A DNA stretch of 64,000 bases from Clostridiales bacterium (lineage in GTDB: Bacteria; Bacillota; Clostridia; Christensenellales; Aristaeellaceae): the NCBI GenBank assembly GCA_015056205.1, contig SVGS01000013.1:1-64000 (forward strand). Direction: 5' to 3'. Numbering within the stretch: the first letter of the stretch is position 1; each line of letters opens with the position of its first letter. A model generated the notes under the pieces. It ran no database searches, was not told the origin of the DNA, and saw nothing but the letters and a program-made list of their open reading frames with translations. Both the position numbers and the translations under genes were made by a program. Positions 32,575-42,901 of the stretch are shown in pieces.

Positions 32575-33687
32575 TTATTTGGCGGACATGACCTTGATCC
32601 ACAGTTCCGCCAGACGGGCCTGGAGTACCTGGGAGTCATGGAAGATTTCATCCTTTTCATAGCCGAACCGGGGCAGATAGGCGGAGTTCCCCTCATAATC
32701 CCCGCCGGGGCCGGACAGCTCCTGCAGCACCCGGTCGTTCGGGGAAGCGTAGCCCACGTCGGCGGAGATGGCCAGGGCGGAATCATAGGACATGATGTGC
32801 TTGATGAACAGGTTCGCCAGCCGGGGATTCCTGGCGTTGGCTGGAATGACCATGGCGTCCACCGCGATATTGGTCCCCTGCTTCGGCGCGCAGAATTCCA
32901 TGTTTTCGTTCTGGGAGATCGCATAGGCGGCGTCGCCGCTGTAAATCAGCGCCAGCCAGCGGTATCCCTGGCTCATGTCCTCGATCACTTCGTCCGTCAC
33001 GTAGAAGGGATTCACGGCGCTGTTCATCTTCAGCAGCCATTCATACGCGGCCTGAATTTCCTCTTCGTTTTCCGTATTGGCGGAATATCCCAGGGACTTC
33101 AGGGCGATCATGAACGCGTCCCGCTCGGAGTCATACATATCCGTATGCCCCGCGTAGGCCGGATCCAGGAAGATCTCCCAGCCCTTTTCCTCCACGACGG
33201 CCGGATCGATCTTCGTCTTGTCATAGGCGATGCCCACGCTCTGCCAGAGGTAGGGCACGCTGTAGGTATTGTCCGGATCGTAACTCAGGTTCTTCACGCC
33301 CTCCGTCAGGCCGGAAAGATCCTCCTCGGTGATGATGCTTTTGTCCAGCGGCTGCAGCATGTTCTTCGCGATCAGCCGCTCCACCATATAGTCGCTCGGA
33401 ACCAGAATGTCCCACGCGGAATCCCCCGCCTCGATCTGCGTATACAGGATTTCATTGGATTCATAGGTCTTGTAATTGACGCGGCAGTTATATTTCTTCT
33501 CAAAACTGCGGATGACGTTCATCCCTTCGTCAATATACTCTCCCCAGTTATAGACGTTCAGCGTCGCGCCGCCGAAGTCCTCAGCCGCCTCGCCCAGGGC
33601 GGGGACCGCCGTCACAGCCAGGGAAAGGATCAGCAAAAGGGACAGGAAGCAGCGGGTCAGCTTCGGGGTATTCCGGTTCTTTTTCAT
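32575..33687 (-). CDS. potD: spermidine/putrescine-binding protein PotD
   Basis: 370 residues with a signal peptide (LLLILSLAVTAVPALGEA) and the polyamine-binding fold: LNVYNWGEYIDEGMNVIRSF, then DILVPSDYMVERLI and SVPYLWQSVGIAYD, all PotD hallmarks. The Asp/Glu and Trp pocket residues appear conserved. It is the last gene of potABCD; its ATG overlaps the potC stop by one base. Confidence 0.92.
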   Translation of the reverse strand: MKKNRNTPKLTRCFLSLLLILSLAVTAVPALGEAAEDFGGATLNVYNWGEYIDEGMNVIRSFEKKYNCRVNYKTYESNEILYTQIEAGDSAWDILVPSDYMVERLIAKNMLQPLDKSIITEEDLSGLTEGVKNLSYDPDNTYSVPYLWQSVGIAYDKTKIDPAVVEEKGWEIFLDPAYAGHTDMYDSERDAFMIALKSLGYSANTENEEEIQAAYEWLLKMNSAVNPFYVTDEVIEDMSQGYRWLALIYSGDAAYAISQNENMEFCAPKQGTNIAVDAMVIPANARNPRLANLFIKHIMSYDSALAISADVGYASPNDRVLQELSGPGGDYEGNSAYLPRFGYEKDEIFHDSQVLQARLAELWIKVMSAK

Positions 33688-34493
33688 CAGTATTGTTCCT
33701 CCTTTTTCATTCTCTTATCTTTCAGGTGCGGGATCAGGTTGGCCAGCACCAGAATGACGGTAACCACGATCACGATCACGGTGGAAAGGGCGTTCACGCT
33801 GGGATTGAAGCGCTTCATGGAATAGACGTACATGGAAATATTCTGGACATCCATGCCCGCGGTGAAGAAGGAAATCACGAAGTCGTCGAAGGACATGCTG
33901 AAGGCGATCAGGGCGCCGGAGAGAATGGCGGGATAGATCTGGGGAATAATCACCTTCGTCAGCGCCTTCCACGGGGTCGCGCCCAGATCCATGGCCGCCT
34001 CCGCCACATTGTCGTCCAGCTGGCGCAGCTTCGGCATCACGGAGAGAATCACGTAGGGAATGCAGAAGGTGATATGCGCCAGGGTCAGGGTGACGATGCT
34101 CCGCTGAATCTTCATGGACAGGAACAGGAGCATCAGGCTGATCGCCGTCACGATATCCGGATTCAGCACCGGCAGGTTGTTGACCTCCAGCACGATGCTC
34201 CGGATGATCCTTCTCGCCTTGGACAGGCCGATGGCGGCCACGGTTCCGATCACCGTGGAAACCACCGTCGCCACCACGGCGATGATGACGGTGTATTTGA
34301 TGCTCTCCAGCATCTCCCGGTTGTTCACCATGCTCTCGTACCACTGGAAGGAGAACCCGGTGAAGGCCGTCATGGACCGGCTTTCGTTGAAGGAAAAGAC
34401 CATGACATACACGATTGGGAGATAAATGAACAGGAGCACCAGGATCAGATAGCCGGAGGTGAAAAAGCGTCCGGCGGATTTTTTCTTTTTCAT
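33687..34493 (-). CDS. potC: spermidine/putrescine permease PotC
   Basis: 268 residues with six membrane helices. The N-terminus YLILVLLFIYLPIVYVMVFS and coupling loop EAAMDLGATPWKALTKVIIP are typical of PotC. Starts 3 bp after the potB stop, so it is read from one transcript with potA, potB and potD. Confidence 0.92.
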   Translation of the reverse strand: MKKKKSAGRFFTSGYLILVLLFIYLPIVYVMVFSFNESRSMTAFTGFSFQWYESMVNNREMLESIKYTVIIAVVATVVSTVIGTVAAIGLSKARRIIRSIVLEVNNLPVLNPDIVTAISLMLLFLSMKIQRSIVTLTLAHITFCIPYVILSVMPKLRQLDDNVAEAAMDLGATPWKALTKVIIPQIYPAILSGALIAFSMSFDDFVISFFTAGMDVQNISMYVYSMKRFNPSVNALSTVIVIVVTVILVLANLIPHLKDKRMKKEEQY

Positions 34494-34496
34494 GGC

Positions 34497-35276
34497 CTAA
34501 TCCTCCTCCGCGTTCCGGTCAATCTTCTTCGTCAGATACATGGAGGCGATAATGATCAGCGCCATGATCAGGGAGATCGCGCTGCCGAAATTCCAGTCTC
34601 CGGCGACGAGGAAGTATTTCTCGATCAGGTTGCCGATCAGCACGTAGTTGCCGCCGCCCAGCAGCTTCGGAATCACGAAGCTGGACACCGCCGGAAGGAA
34701 GACCAGCGTGATGCCGGAGATAATGCCCGGTACGCTCAGCGGCAGGGTAACCTTCAGGAAGGACTGCCACCTGTTGGCCCCCAGATCGTAGCTGGCCACC
34801 AGCAGATCCCGGTCCAGCTTCGAGATCGCGGTATGAATCTGGATCACCATATAGGGCAGAAAATCGTATACCATGCCGATGAAAACCTTGGCCTCGCTCT
34901 CCAGATCGAAGTTCATCAGGATGCCGCGCCAGGCATAGGTCTTCAGCAGCATATTGATCCACATCGGCAGTGTCAGCAGCAGAATCATCAGCGTCTGGCG
35001 CTTCTCCGGCAGGTTGGCGATGAACAGCGCCGCCGGATAGCCGATCAGAATGCAGAACACGGTGGTAATAAGGGCAATCCGCAGGGAGGTCCACAGCACC
35101 CGCAGGAAATCCGGATCCGAGAAGAAGCGGCTGAAATTCTCCAGCGTGAACTGGAAGGTCAGTGTGCCGTTTCCCGTCCGGGTCAGCGCGTAGAGCAGGA
35201 TCATGATCATCGGCGCCACGATGAACACGGCGATCCACAGGATATAGGGATAGCTCATTCGAACAAAGGATTTCAT
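34497..35276 (-). CDS. potB: spermidine/putrescine permease PotB
   Basis: 259 residues. It begins with the conserved [20 protein letters not shown] and contains the coupling loop [20 protein letters not shown]. It pairs with PotC to form the channel and overlaps potA by 4 bp (ATGA). Confidence 0.92.
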   Translation of the reverse strand: MKSFVRMSYPYILWIAVFIVAPMIMILLYALTRTGNGTLTFQFTLENFSRFFSDPDFLRVLWTSLRIALITTVFCILIGYPAALFIANLPEKRQTLMILLLTLPMWINMLLKTYAWRGILMNFDLESEAKVFIGMVYDFLPYMVIQIHTAISKLDRDLLVASYDLGANRWQSFLKVTLPLSVPGIISGITLVFLPAVSSFVIPKLLGGGNYVLIGNLIEKYFLVAGDWNFGSAISLIMALIIIASMYLTKKIDRNAEED

Positions 35277-36853
35277 GCGTCTACCACTTCCTTATGCATC
35301 ACATGGATATCGTCCGGACCGAAGTCGAGGCCGATCCGGTCCCCGACCTCGTGGGTGGAAGTGGTTTCCACCTTGTATTCCCGGCCCCGGGTGGAGAAGG
35401 TGATCTCATAGGAGCCCTCCGTCACCTCGGCCGGATTGAAGTCGAACTTGACATCCGTGATTTCGATGCTGGAATCATCCTGCAGATTCCAGGCCTCGGC
35501 GCTGGCCCAGGTCTTCAGGTCGGTGGAAATGGCCATGGATTCCTGAATTTCGTCCGGGGTGATGAAGAAATCCAGCGCGGTAATGCCGATATTGTGCCGG
35601 TCATCCTCCACGTATTCCGGATGGATCACATAGACCTTGACGGTTACTTCCGTCTTCTTTTCCGTGCCGAAGGTAATGGAATACACCCCGGTGCGGTTTT
35701 CGATGTTGTGGCTGACCTTCGTCAGGGAGATATCCCGGCCCTCCTCGTCCCAGGCCTGGGCGTTGGCGATGGAGATGAAGTCCTTGTCCGTCATCTCCCG
35801 GTTCTCCAGGTCTTCCAGGTCCACATAGAAGTCGTTGGCGCTGATCTTTTCCCCCGCCGCCTGATTGGTCAGGTCGTGCTGCGTCACCACGTTCATGTGA
35901 ACCGTCTTGCTGGTGCCGGTCTGGGTTTCCACCATCAGCTCATAGTGGATGCCCTTGAAGATCACGCTCTTCACCGTGCCCCGCAGGACGCCGTCCCGGG
36001 GTTTGACGATATCGATATCCTCCGGGCGGATCAGAACGTCGACGGGCTCGTCGGGCCGGAAGCCGAAGTCCCGGCACTCGAAATTCTTCTCGTCGAAGCG
36101 GACCTTGTAATCCGCGGGCATCGTGCCGTCCACGATATTGCTCTCGCCGATAAAGCGCGCCACATAGGCGTTGACGGGCTCGTTGTAGATCTCCAGGGGC
36201 GTGCCGATCTGCACGATTTCCCCTTCCCGCATGACCACGATCTTGTCGCTCATGGTCAGCGCCTCTTCCTGGTCATGGGTGACGAAGATGAAGGTGATGC
36301 CGACCTCCTGCTGGATCCGCTTCAGCTCCCGCTGCATCTCCTTGCGGAGCTTCAGATCCAGGGCGCCCAGGGGCTCGTCCAGCAGCAGCACGTTGGGCTC
36401 GTTGACCAGCGCCCGGGCGATGGCCACCCGCTGCTGCTGGCCGCCGGAGAGCTTCGTGACATTGCGCTTTTCATATCCTTCCAGATTCACCAGCGAGAGC
36501 ATCCGCTGCACCTTCTGGCGGATGATATCCTCCCCGGTCTTCTTGATCCGGAGGCCGAAGGCGATGTTTTCGTATACGTTCAGATGGGGAAAGAGGGCGT
36601 AGCGCTGAAACACCGTGTTGATCTCCCGGCGGTAGGGCGGCACGTTGTCGATGCACTTCCCGTCGAAAATCACGGTGCCCTCATCTTGTTCCAGGAAGCC
36701 GCCCAGGATCCGCAGCAGCGTCGTTTTTCCGCAGCCGGAAGGACCCAGCAGCGTGACAAACTCATTCTCATAAATATTCAGGTTCACGCCCTTCAGCACG
36801 ACCTGGCCGTCGAAGCTCTTGACAATGTTCTTGAACTCAATCAGTTTGCGCAT
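35273..36853 (-). CDS. potA: spermidine/putrescine ABC ATPase PotA with Ig-like inserts in the TOBE region
   Basis: 526 residues; PotA is usually 350-380. The ATPase is complete: Walker A GPSGCGKT (37-44), LSGGQ (135-139), LLLDEP (156-161), [15 protein letters not shown] domain starts about 240 and its last strands sit at the end ([19 protein letters not shown]). Between them (about 337-497) lie two ~75-residue repeats, each with an I-x-A-x-DF start, an AW pair in the middle and G-x-Y-x-ITF-x-T at the end, like surface Ig-like domains. Such domains in a cytoplasmic ATPase are unexpected; they may bind a regulator. AAGGAG precedes the ATG. Confidence 0.9.
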   Translation of the reverse strand: MRKLIEFKNIVKSFDGQVVLKGVNLNIYENEFVTLLGPSGCGKTTLLRILGGFLEQDEGTVIFDGKCIDNVPPYRREINTVFQRYALFPHLNVYENIAFGLRIKKTGEDIIRQKVQRMLSLVNLEGYEKRNVTKLSGGQQQRVAIARALVNEPNVLLLDEPLGALDLKLRKEMQRELKRIQQEVGITFIFVTHDQEEALTMSDKIVVMREGEIVQIGTPLEIYNEPVNAYVARFIGESNIVDGTMPADYKVRFDEKNFECRDFGFRPDEPVDVLIRPEDIDIVKPRDGVLRGTVKSVIFKGIHYELMVETQTGTSKTVHMNVVTQHDLTNQAAGEKISANDFYVDLEDLENREMTDKDFISIANAQAWDEEGRDISLTKVSHNIENRTGVYSITFGTEKKTEVTVKVYVIHPEYVEDDRHNIGITALDFFITPDEIQESMAISTDLKTWASAEAWNLQDDSSIEITDVKFDFNPAEVTEGSYEITFSTRGREYKVETTSTHEVGDRIGLDFGPDDIHVMHKEVVDA

Positions 36854-36911
36854 CGCTGTTCACTCCTTCTTATTGATAACGGTTCTTTTCGTTCCCCGGG
36901 GACGGTCAGGG

Positions 36912-38870
36912 TTACGACGCCGGGGTCGGCGCGGGCGTCGGGACTTCCGGGGGAACCGCGGTTTCCGGGGCCGGAGGCGCTTCGGTCTCCGGAGCCTCCG
37001 CTTCCGAATTCTCCGCTTCCGGCGTCCGTCCCGTCTCCCACATCAGGTCGATCAGTTTCTGGTCCGCGCTGCCGCTGGGATACAGGCCGTGATCCCGCTG
37101 GAAGGCCTTGACCGCCTTCACCGTGTTGGCCAGCATCATCCCGGTGCATTTGCTGTCGTAATAGCCCAGCTCCTTCAGCTTCTTCTGCATCCAGTAGACG
37201 TTTTCGTTATCGCTCTTTTCCTTCAGGTTTTTCCCTTCCAGATCCGGTTTGTAGTCCGTCGCGAAGACCGGCTCCGGCGTGGGGCTTTCCTTGTAGACAA
37301 AGACCTTGTTCTTCCGGTCCCAGACGGGGAGCTCCCGGCGCAGGGCCGCCACCAGCTCCGGCTGGGAGGGCAGGTTTTCCACGATCGAGACCACCGTGCC
37401 GGCGCCCACGTTGTCATAGATCCACTTCGAATCCGCCACCGTCAGGCGGATGCAGCCGTGGCTGGCCCGGGAGCCCAGCATATTGACGCTCTTCGTGTTC
37501 ACCGCCTTCAGATCCACCGCGTTGTAGATCACGGAATGGAAGGCGATCGACCCGTTGATCTTCGTCCAGTAGCGCGCGTAGCTGTTGCCCCACTTCGGGA
37601 AGGTGCACCAGTTGGCCTTGCGGCCGCTGAGTACCCAGTCCCCCGGATCGCTGGGCGTCGCCTTCATGCCTGTGGAACAGAGCATCTGGCGGGCGACGAC
37701 CGTATATTCTCCGTTCTCATCCAGGCCGTAAACCGTGGTGACCTGGTTGGCCACGTCCACCGTGATTGCGAAGGGAACCGGAGTCGGTTCCGGAGTCGGC
37801 TTCGGGGTATCCTGGGGCAGGACGATCGCATAGTCATTGAAGATCAGGTTCCAGGTGGTTTCATCCACCACGCCGTCCGCCTCCAGGGCGTTCTGGGACT
37901 GGATCTTTTTGACCGCCCGGGTGGTCTTGACCATGAAGTTGCCGCTGATCGGGCCGTCATAATAGCCCAGCGCCGCCATCCGCTCCTGCAGCTGCTTGAC
38001 GAGCTTGCCGGTGGAGCCGTTTTTCAGCTTCTTCGTAAAGGGCACCGGTTCCTCCGGCATGGGAACCGGGTTCTCCCGGGTGTCATCCACGAGATAGTGG
38101 GCCAGATCCGGGGCCGGGGTGGGCGTGGCCTTCGTCTTCGGCTCCTGGCTGGCATCCAGGGCGGCGGAAGAGAAGAGCACCTCCTGGGTATCCGGGTCCG
38201 CGATTCCGGTCCGGTCCAGGGCGTTGATCTTCTGGAAGGTGACCACGGCGCTCTGGGTCACCTCGAGGTAATTGCCGCTGACCTTCGCCTTGTAGTATCC
38301 GAGCTCCATGAGGCGGGTCTGCAGCGCCTTGACGTCATCGCCCTTGGAGCCGTAGCGCAGGGGGCGGTAGCGGGTGCTGTAGAGCAGGGACTGGGTGCGG
38401 GCGTCCGCCACGCCCGTGGCCTCGAGGCCGAAATCCTTCTGGAAGGTGCGGACGGCCTCCCGGGTGCCTTCCCGGTAGCGGCCGGAAAGCTTCCCCGTAT
38501 AGTACTTCATTTCCTTCAGGCGGGTCTGCAGAGCCTTGACGTCGTCTCCGTTGTCCCCGTATTTCAGAACCCGGACATCCTCCGTTTCGATCTCCAGATC
38601 GTCCCCGGACTCCTCCAGATCCATGGGCACCGATTCGGAGTCCGGGTTTCCGGTCTCCCCTTCTCCGTCGTCCCCGGGTCCTTCCGCGGGCGCCGCTTCG
38701 GCTTCCGGTTCTCCGTCCTCCCCGGGCCCTTCCAGAGGCACCGCCTCGGTCGCCGCTTCCTCGGCTTTTCCCGGCGCCTGGAGCGCCGGTACGAGGAGCA
38801 GGGCCGCCAGAACCAGGGCGCAGAGCGCGCAGAAGGTTCTGCCAAGGATTTTATCGATACGCTGGTTCAT
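36912..38870 (-). CDS. L,D-transpeptidase with four peptidoglycan-binding domains
   Basis: 652 residues: signal peptide, acidic Pro/Glu linker, two PG_binding_1 domains (GDDVKALQTRLKEMKYYTGK, then GSKGDDVKALQTRLMELGYY), a third near TGKLVKQLQERMAALGYYDG, a YkuD catalytic domain with SHGCIRLTVADSKW (Cys nucleophile, His, Arg) and a fourth PG-binding domain near the end, then a Pro-rich tail. It forms 3-3 cross-links or attaches proteins to peptidoglycan. AAAGGA precedes the ATG. It lies next to the SdrD-like surface protein gene. Confidence 0.88.
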   Translation of the reverse strand: MNQRIDKILGRTFCALCALVLAALLLVPALQAPGKAEEAATEAVPLEGPGEDGEPEAEAAPAEGPGDDGEGETGNPDSESVPMDLEESGDDLEIETEDVRVLKYGDNGDDVKALQTRLKEMKYYTGKLSGRYREGTREAVRTFQKDFGLEATGVADARTQSLLYSTRYRPLRYGSKGDDVKALQTRLMELGYYKAKVSGNYLEVTQSAVVTFQKINALDRTGIADPDTQEVLFSSAALDASQEPKTKATPTPAPDLAHYLVDDTRENPVPMPEEPVPFTKKLKNGSTGKLVKQLQERMAALGYYDGPISGNFMVKTTRAVKKIQSQNALEADGVVDETTWNLIFNDYAIVLPQDTPKPTPEPTPVPFAITVDVANQVTTVYGLDENGEYTVVARQMLCSTGMKATPSDPGDWVLSGRKANWCTFPKWGNSYARYWTKINGSIAFHSVIYNAVDLKAVNTKSVNMLGSRASHGCIRLTVADSKWIYDNVGAGTVVSIVENLPSQPELVAALRRELPVWDRKNKVFVYKESPTPEPVFATDYKPDLEGKNLKEKSDNENVYWMQKKLKELGYYDSKCTGMMLANTVKAVKAFQRDHGLYPSGSADQKLIDLMWETGRTPEAENSEAEAPETEAPPAPETAVPPEVPTPAPTPAS

Positions 38871-38894
38871 GCTGAGTGATTCCTTTCGTTCCCT

Positions 38895-41800
38895 TTATTC
38901 TTTGCCGGCGGATCCGGTCCAGTTCTGCGTGGGAGCCTCGCCGTACCCCGCGGGATAAACGCCCGCCGTGCGGCAGACGAAGCCCGCGTCCGCGTTGTAA
39001 TTCGCCCGGGCGCTCTCCACCCGCACGGGATCCGAGACGGAGGAGGTTTCCTCCGTTTCCGCGAGGCAGGAGGCGATCAGGGCGGGAGACGCCCCGTGCC
39101 GGGTCGGCTTGACCTCCGGCGGCGGCGTGACCCGCAGGGTGTAGACCGCGGGATAGACCTCCGTGAACCGGTAGAAGCCGTACGCGTCCGACACTGTGGA
39201 GGCGACAGGCTCGCCGTTCCGCAGCAGCTCGATGCGCACACCGGGCACGCCGGCTTCGCCCATGCCCTGCAGGCCGTCTCCGTTCAGATCCAGCCAGCAG
39301 AAGTCGCCCAAGGTGCCGGGCTGCACCGCGCCGATATCCAGATCCGCGAGATCCAGGCCCATGCGCAGGGCGATCGGATCCGAAACGCCGCGGCGGCCGT
39401 CCGTCTCCGTCAGAATCGATACGGGACCGGTGAGAAGCCGTTCATCCCCCGGCTCGATTACCACGCAGCCCTCCGGCAGCTCCGCCTCGACGCGGTAGAC
39501 TCCCGGCAGGAGGCGGCCAAAGCCATATGCGCCGCTTTCGCCCGTAATCATCGAGGCGAGTGCCGCGCCGCTTTCATCCCGGAGGGTAAGCGCCGCGCCG
39601 GAGAGCGGGACGATTTCCCCGCCCCGGTCGATCCAGGCCATGCCCTCCAGTCTGGTGAACCGGACGAGGCCCAGCAGCGGATCCTCCCGGCTGCCGTTTT
39701 CGGTAAGCGCGACGCCGGTCATGACCAGGAGGCCGTTTTCCTCCCGGAAGGTGCTGTCCCCCGCCTTCGCGGAGGCAACCGAATCATCCGGGGTAAAGGA
39801 CAGGGCATAGGATCCGGGGATCAGGCCTTCCGAGCGGAAGATCCCCTGCCCGTCCGTAACGAGGGCCGCGTAAAGCCGACCGGTCCGCTCGTCCGTCAGG
39901 GCGACGGTATAGCCGGCGGGGGTCTGTTCCCCCGCGTCCAGGAGACCGTTATTGTTTTCATCCAGCCAGACCCGGCCCTGCAGGGAGGCGGGCCGCACGC
40001 AGCCGAGCCCCTGTTCCTCCCACCGGGCGCCCATTTCCACCGGCAGGGAAACGGTCTGGGACGGAAGGCCCGGCGAAAGCGGCAGACTAAGCGCGTCCGT
40101 CCGGCTCAGCGCCATGCCCTCCGGGCAGGACACGGAAAGCGTCCATGTATCCGGATGGATGCCGGTGATCGCCACCCGCCCGCCGGCGTCGCTCCGGACC
40201 TGCAGCGGCCGGAGATCCGCCCGGGAGGGCGTCAGCGTCAGCGTCAGGCCCGCCAGGGGCTCTTCGCCCTCTTCCTGCAGGCCGCTGCCGTTTCCGTCAT
40301 GGAAGATTGAGGCGGTTATCCGGCCCAGGGTCAGCGCGCCGCAGAGCGGAGCCGTGACATGGGCGCCGGTGGCGAAATCAAACCAGTCGCCCCGGCCCTC
40401 GCGGGGGGATCCGGAGGCGGTGCCGCCTCCGGTGACCGTATTGCCTCCGGAGATCGTGTTCGGTACGGGAGCGAAGACCGCGTCCTCCGGCAGGATGTAT
40501 TCCAGACAGTAGCGGCCGGGCATGACCGCGTCGAAGACGAAGGCGCCGTCCTCACCCACGGTTGCGCGGAAGGCTTCCCCTTCCCCGCTCATGAGCCGGA
40601 CCGTCACCCCGGGCAGGCCCTGTTCGCCCGGATCCCGGAGACCGTTGTCGTTCCGGTCCGCGAACACCAGGCCCTCCACCGTGCCGGGAAGGATCATTCC
40701 CAGATCCAGGCCGGAGCGGTTCACCCCCAGCTCCACCCGGAAGGGATCGGAAACGCCTTCCCCGCCGGAAAGATTGCGCATCACATTGCCCTCTCCCGTC
40801 CGGGTGAAGGCATAGCCCGGCAGAGCCGTTGCCCGCAGGGTATATTCTCCCGGAGGCACGCCGGGAATCTCGTACACGCCCTTGATATTGGTCTTGTCGG
40901 AGCCGGCGGCGTTCCCCTCCGCGTCCGTGAGGGTAACGGAGAAGCCGCTGACGATCTTTTCCTTTCCGTTTTTCGCGCCGGAAAAGTCATTGTCCATATA
41001 GACGGTGCCGGAGACCGTGGCCGGATAGATGACGCCCACGTTGACCCGGCGGGTTTCCATATCCTGAAGGACAAAATCATTCCAGAAGTTCTCCCGGCGG
41101 CCGGCGCGGGCAGCGAAATGATTGCCCAGGGGATCCGTGACCACCCGGGAGAAATCGCATCCGTCGTCCGGGAGCACCACCCGGATCCGGTAGGTGCCGC
41201 CCCGCAGGCTGGGCAGCGTATAGACGCCGTCCTCGCCGCTGAAAACGGCGGCCAGCTCCTTTTCGGCGTTCGGCCGGCCGATGGCGACCTTGACGCCCTT
41301 CATCGGGAGCTCGCCCTCGTCGTACAGCCCGTTGTAATTCGCGTCCAGGAAGCAGAGGCCGGTGACGGAGCCGGAGGGAACGAAGCCGATATTCTGCTGG
41401 GGCAGATCCTCCCCGTCGCTGGTATCCATGGTCTTCGATCCCTTCGAAGCGCCCTCCCGGGTGATGATGGACCGGTTATCCCGGCCCTTCGCGCTGTAGC
41501 GGGTGAACATCATCCCCTCCGGGGTATAAGCGGTCAGGGTGTAGCCGCCGGGCTTCACCCGGGTGAAGGCATAGCGGCCCTCCGCGTCGCTGACGGTTTC
41601 GAAATGCAGGCCGTTCTTCACGCCGTCCAGGGTAATCCGGACGCCGGGAAGCCGGGCCTCCCCTGTCGCGTAAATGCCGTCCGCCTCGGTTTCCAGCCAG
41701 CAGAAGCCGCTGATCCGGACCGCGGGCAGAAGGCCTACGCCCCGCTCCGCCGTGGCGCCGGCCGGAAGGGAGAAGGCATCGCTCAGGGCGTCCGGCTCCG

Positions 41801-42794
41801 CAGTAACCGCCATGCAGTTCGAGGTCGGAAGGGTGGTTTTTCCTTTTTTGCTGAAGGTGCGGTTTTCCGGAGCCCAGACATGGATCCGGTAGGAACCCGC
41901 CGGAACCGAGGTAAAGACGGCCTGACCGTCCGTGCCCGTTTCCGTCAGGGCGGCGGCGCTGCCGTCCTCCCGCTCGAGGGCGACGGGAACGGAAGGAACC
42001 CCGTCCTCATAATTGCCCTGCTCGCCGTTGCCGTTTTTATCCAGAAAGACGTTGACGCGGACCGTGCCGCCGGAGGGATCCGAAGGCAGGGGCGGAAGCG
42101 CCGGATCCGGCCCCAGGGGAGCCGCCGGCTCCGCCGCGGGAACCGGAGCGGCGGATACATCCGAAGCGTCCGCGGTTTCCGTGTCAGCGGAGTTCGCTGT
42201 GGAGTTGTCCGTGAAAACGGAATCGGCTGTTACGCTGTCTGTGGTGACAGAATTATCCGCCGGTACGGAATCCGGTTCAGGATCCGCGGCCGCGCCGGTC
42301 TCGTCCGTGATGCCGGCCTCGTCCGCGGGATTTGCCTCGTCCGCGGGATCTGCCTCGTCCGCGGAATCGGTCCCGTCTGCGGGGACAGAATCGCCCGCGG
42401 CGCCGGGAAGGGCCGTCGTGCCCTCCTGCAGGAGGATCTCCACCGTGTTCTCTCCCGCCTTCAGATCCCGCAGCGTGCAGTACGCCGGAGTCAGATCCCA
42501 GCCGGGGGTGAAGGTTTCCGGCATCGGTTCCAGCCGGATCGGATCCGTTCCGCTCAGGAGCGCCGGCGATCCGCCCGCCTGCAGGCTGCCCGCCTCCCGG
42601 CCGTTCTGCCAGAGGCGGAAGGATCCCGTCAGGGGAACCCGGACCTGCAGGCCGTCCTGCGTCCGGATCCCCGCGAGGGTTACCCGCAGGGAGACCGTCT
42701 CCGCCGCCGCGGGGAACAGAACCCCCGCCGGAAGCAGGAGCGCCAGCGCCAGCAGCAGAGAGAGAAACCGAACCCTTCGAACCCTTCTATTCAT
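38895..42794 (-). CDS. giant SdrD B-like repeat surface protein
   Basis: 1299 residues. A signal peptide and an N-terminal beta domain precede an Asp/Ser/Thr/Ala-rich linker (about 135-225, DSADEADPADEANPADEAG). About nine SdrD-type B repeats follow, recognised by the calcium loop D-x-N-x-NG-x-x-x-x-G-E-x-x-x-x-GV (VFLDKNGNGEQGN, FADRNDNGLRDPGE, WLDENNNGLLDAGE). At least two repeats (around GMAWIDRGGEIVP and GTVYMDNDFSGAKN) have lost part of the loop. No sorting signal, lipobox or C-terminal anchor is present, so attachment may be non-covalent or by the neighbouring enzyme. Confidence 0.85.
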   Translation of the reverse strand: MNRRVRRVRFLSLLLALALLLPAGVLFPAAAETVSLRVTLAGIRTQDGLQVRVPLTGSFRLWQNGREAGSLQAGGSPALLSGTDPIRLEPMPETFTPGWDLTPAYCTLRDLKAGENTVEILLQEGTTALPGAAGDSVPADGTDSADEADPADEANPADEAGITDETGAAADPEPDSVPADNSVTTDSVTADSVFTDNSTANSADTETADASDVSAAPVPAAEPAAPLGPDPALPPLPSDPSGGTVRVNVFLDKNGNGEQGNYEDGVPSVPVALEREDGSAAALTETGTDGQAVFTSVPAGSYRIHVWAPENRTFSKKGKTTLPTSNCMAVTAEPDALSDAFSLPAGATAERGVGLLPAVRISGFCWLETEADGIYATGEARLPGVRITLDGVKNGLHFETVSDAEGRYAFTRVKPGGYTLTAYTPEGMMFTRYSAKGRDNRSIITREGASKGSKTMDTSDGEDLPQQNIGFVPSGSVTGLCFLDANYNGLYDEGELPMKGVKVAIGRPNAEKELAAVFSGEDGVYTLPSLRGGTYRIRVVLPDDGCDFSRVVTDPLGNHFAARAGRRENFWNDFVLQDMETRRVNVGVIYPATVSGTVYMDNDFSGAKNGKEKIVSGFSVTLTDAEGNAAGSDKTNIKGVYEIPGVPPGEYTLRATALPGYAFTRTGEGNVMRNLSGGEGVSDPFRVELGVNRSGLDLGMILPGTVEGLVFADRNDNGLRDPGEQGLPGVTVRLMSGEGEAFRATVGEDGAFVFDAVMPGRYCLEYILPEDAVFAPVPNTISGGNTVTGGGTASGSPREGRGDWFDFATGAHVTAPLCGALTLGRITASIFHDGNGSGLQEEGEEPLAGLTLTLTPSRADLRPLQVRSDAGGRVAITGIHPDTWTLSVSCPEGMALSRTDALSLPLSPGLPSQTVSLPVEMGARWEEQGLGCVRPASLQGRVWLDENNNGLLDAGEQTPAGYTVALTDERTGRLYAALVTDGQGIFRSEGLIPGSYALSFTPDDSVASAKAGDSTFREENGLLVMTGVALTENGSREDPLLGLVRFTRLEGMAWIDRGGEIVPLSGAALTLRDESGAALASMITGESGAYGFGRLLPGVYRVEAELPEGCVVIEPGDERLLTGPVSILTETDGRRGVSDPIALRMGLDLADLDIGAVQPGTLGDFCWLDLNGDGLQGMGEAGVPGVRIELLRNGEPVASTVSDAYGFYRFTEVYPAVYTLRVTPPPEVKPTRHGASPALIASCLAETEETSSVSDPVRVESARANYNADAGFVCRTAGVYPAGYGEAPTQNWTGSAGKE

Positions 42795-42901
42795 CGCGTA
42801 TCCTTATCCTCCCGAAAAACAGACGGCGACGCGCCTGGGAGCTTTGTCCGGCGCGCCGCGTCCTCAAATGAATTCCCCTCGGGCGACCCCGGCGTTTCCT
42901 T

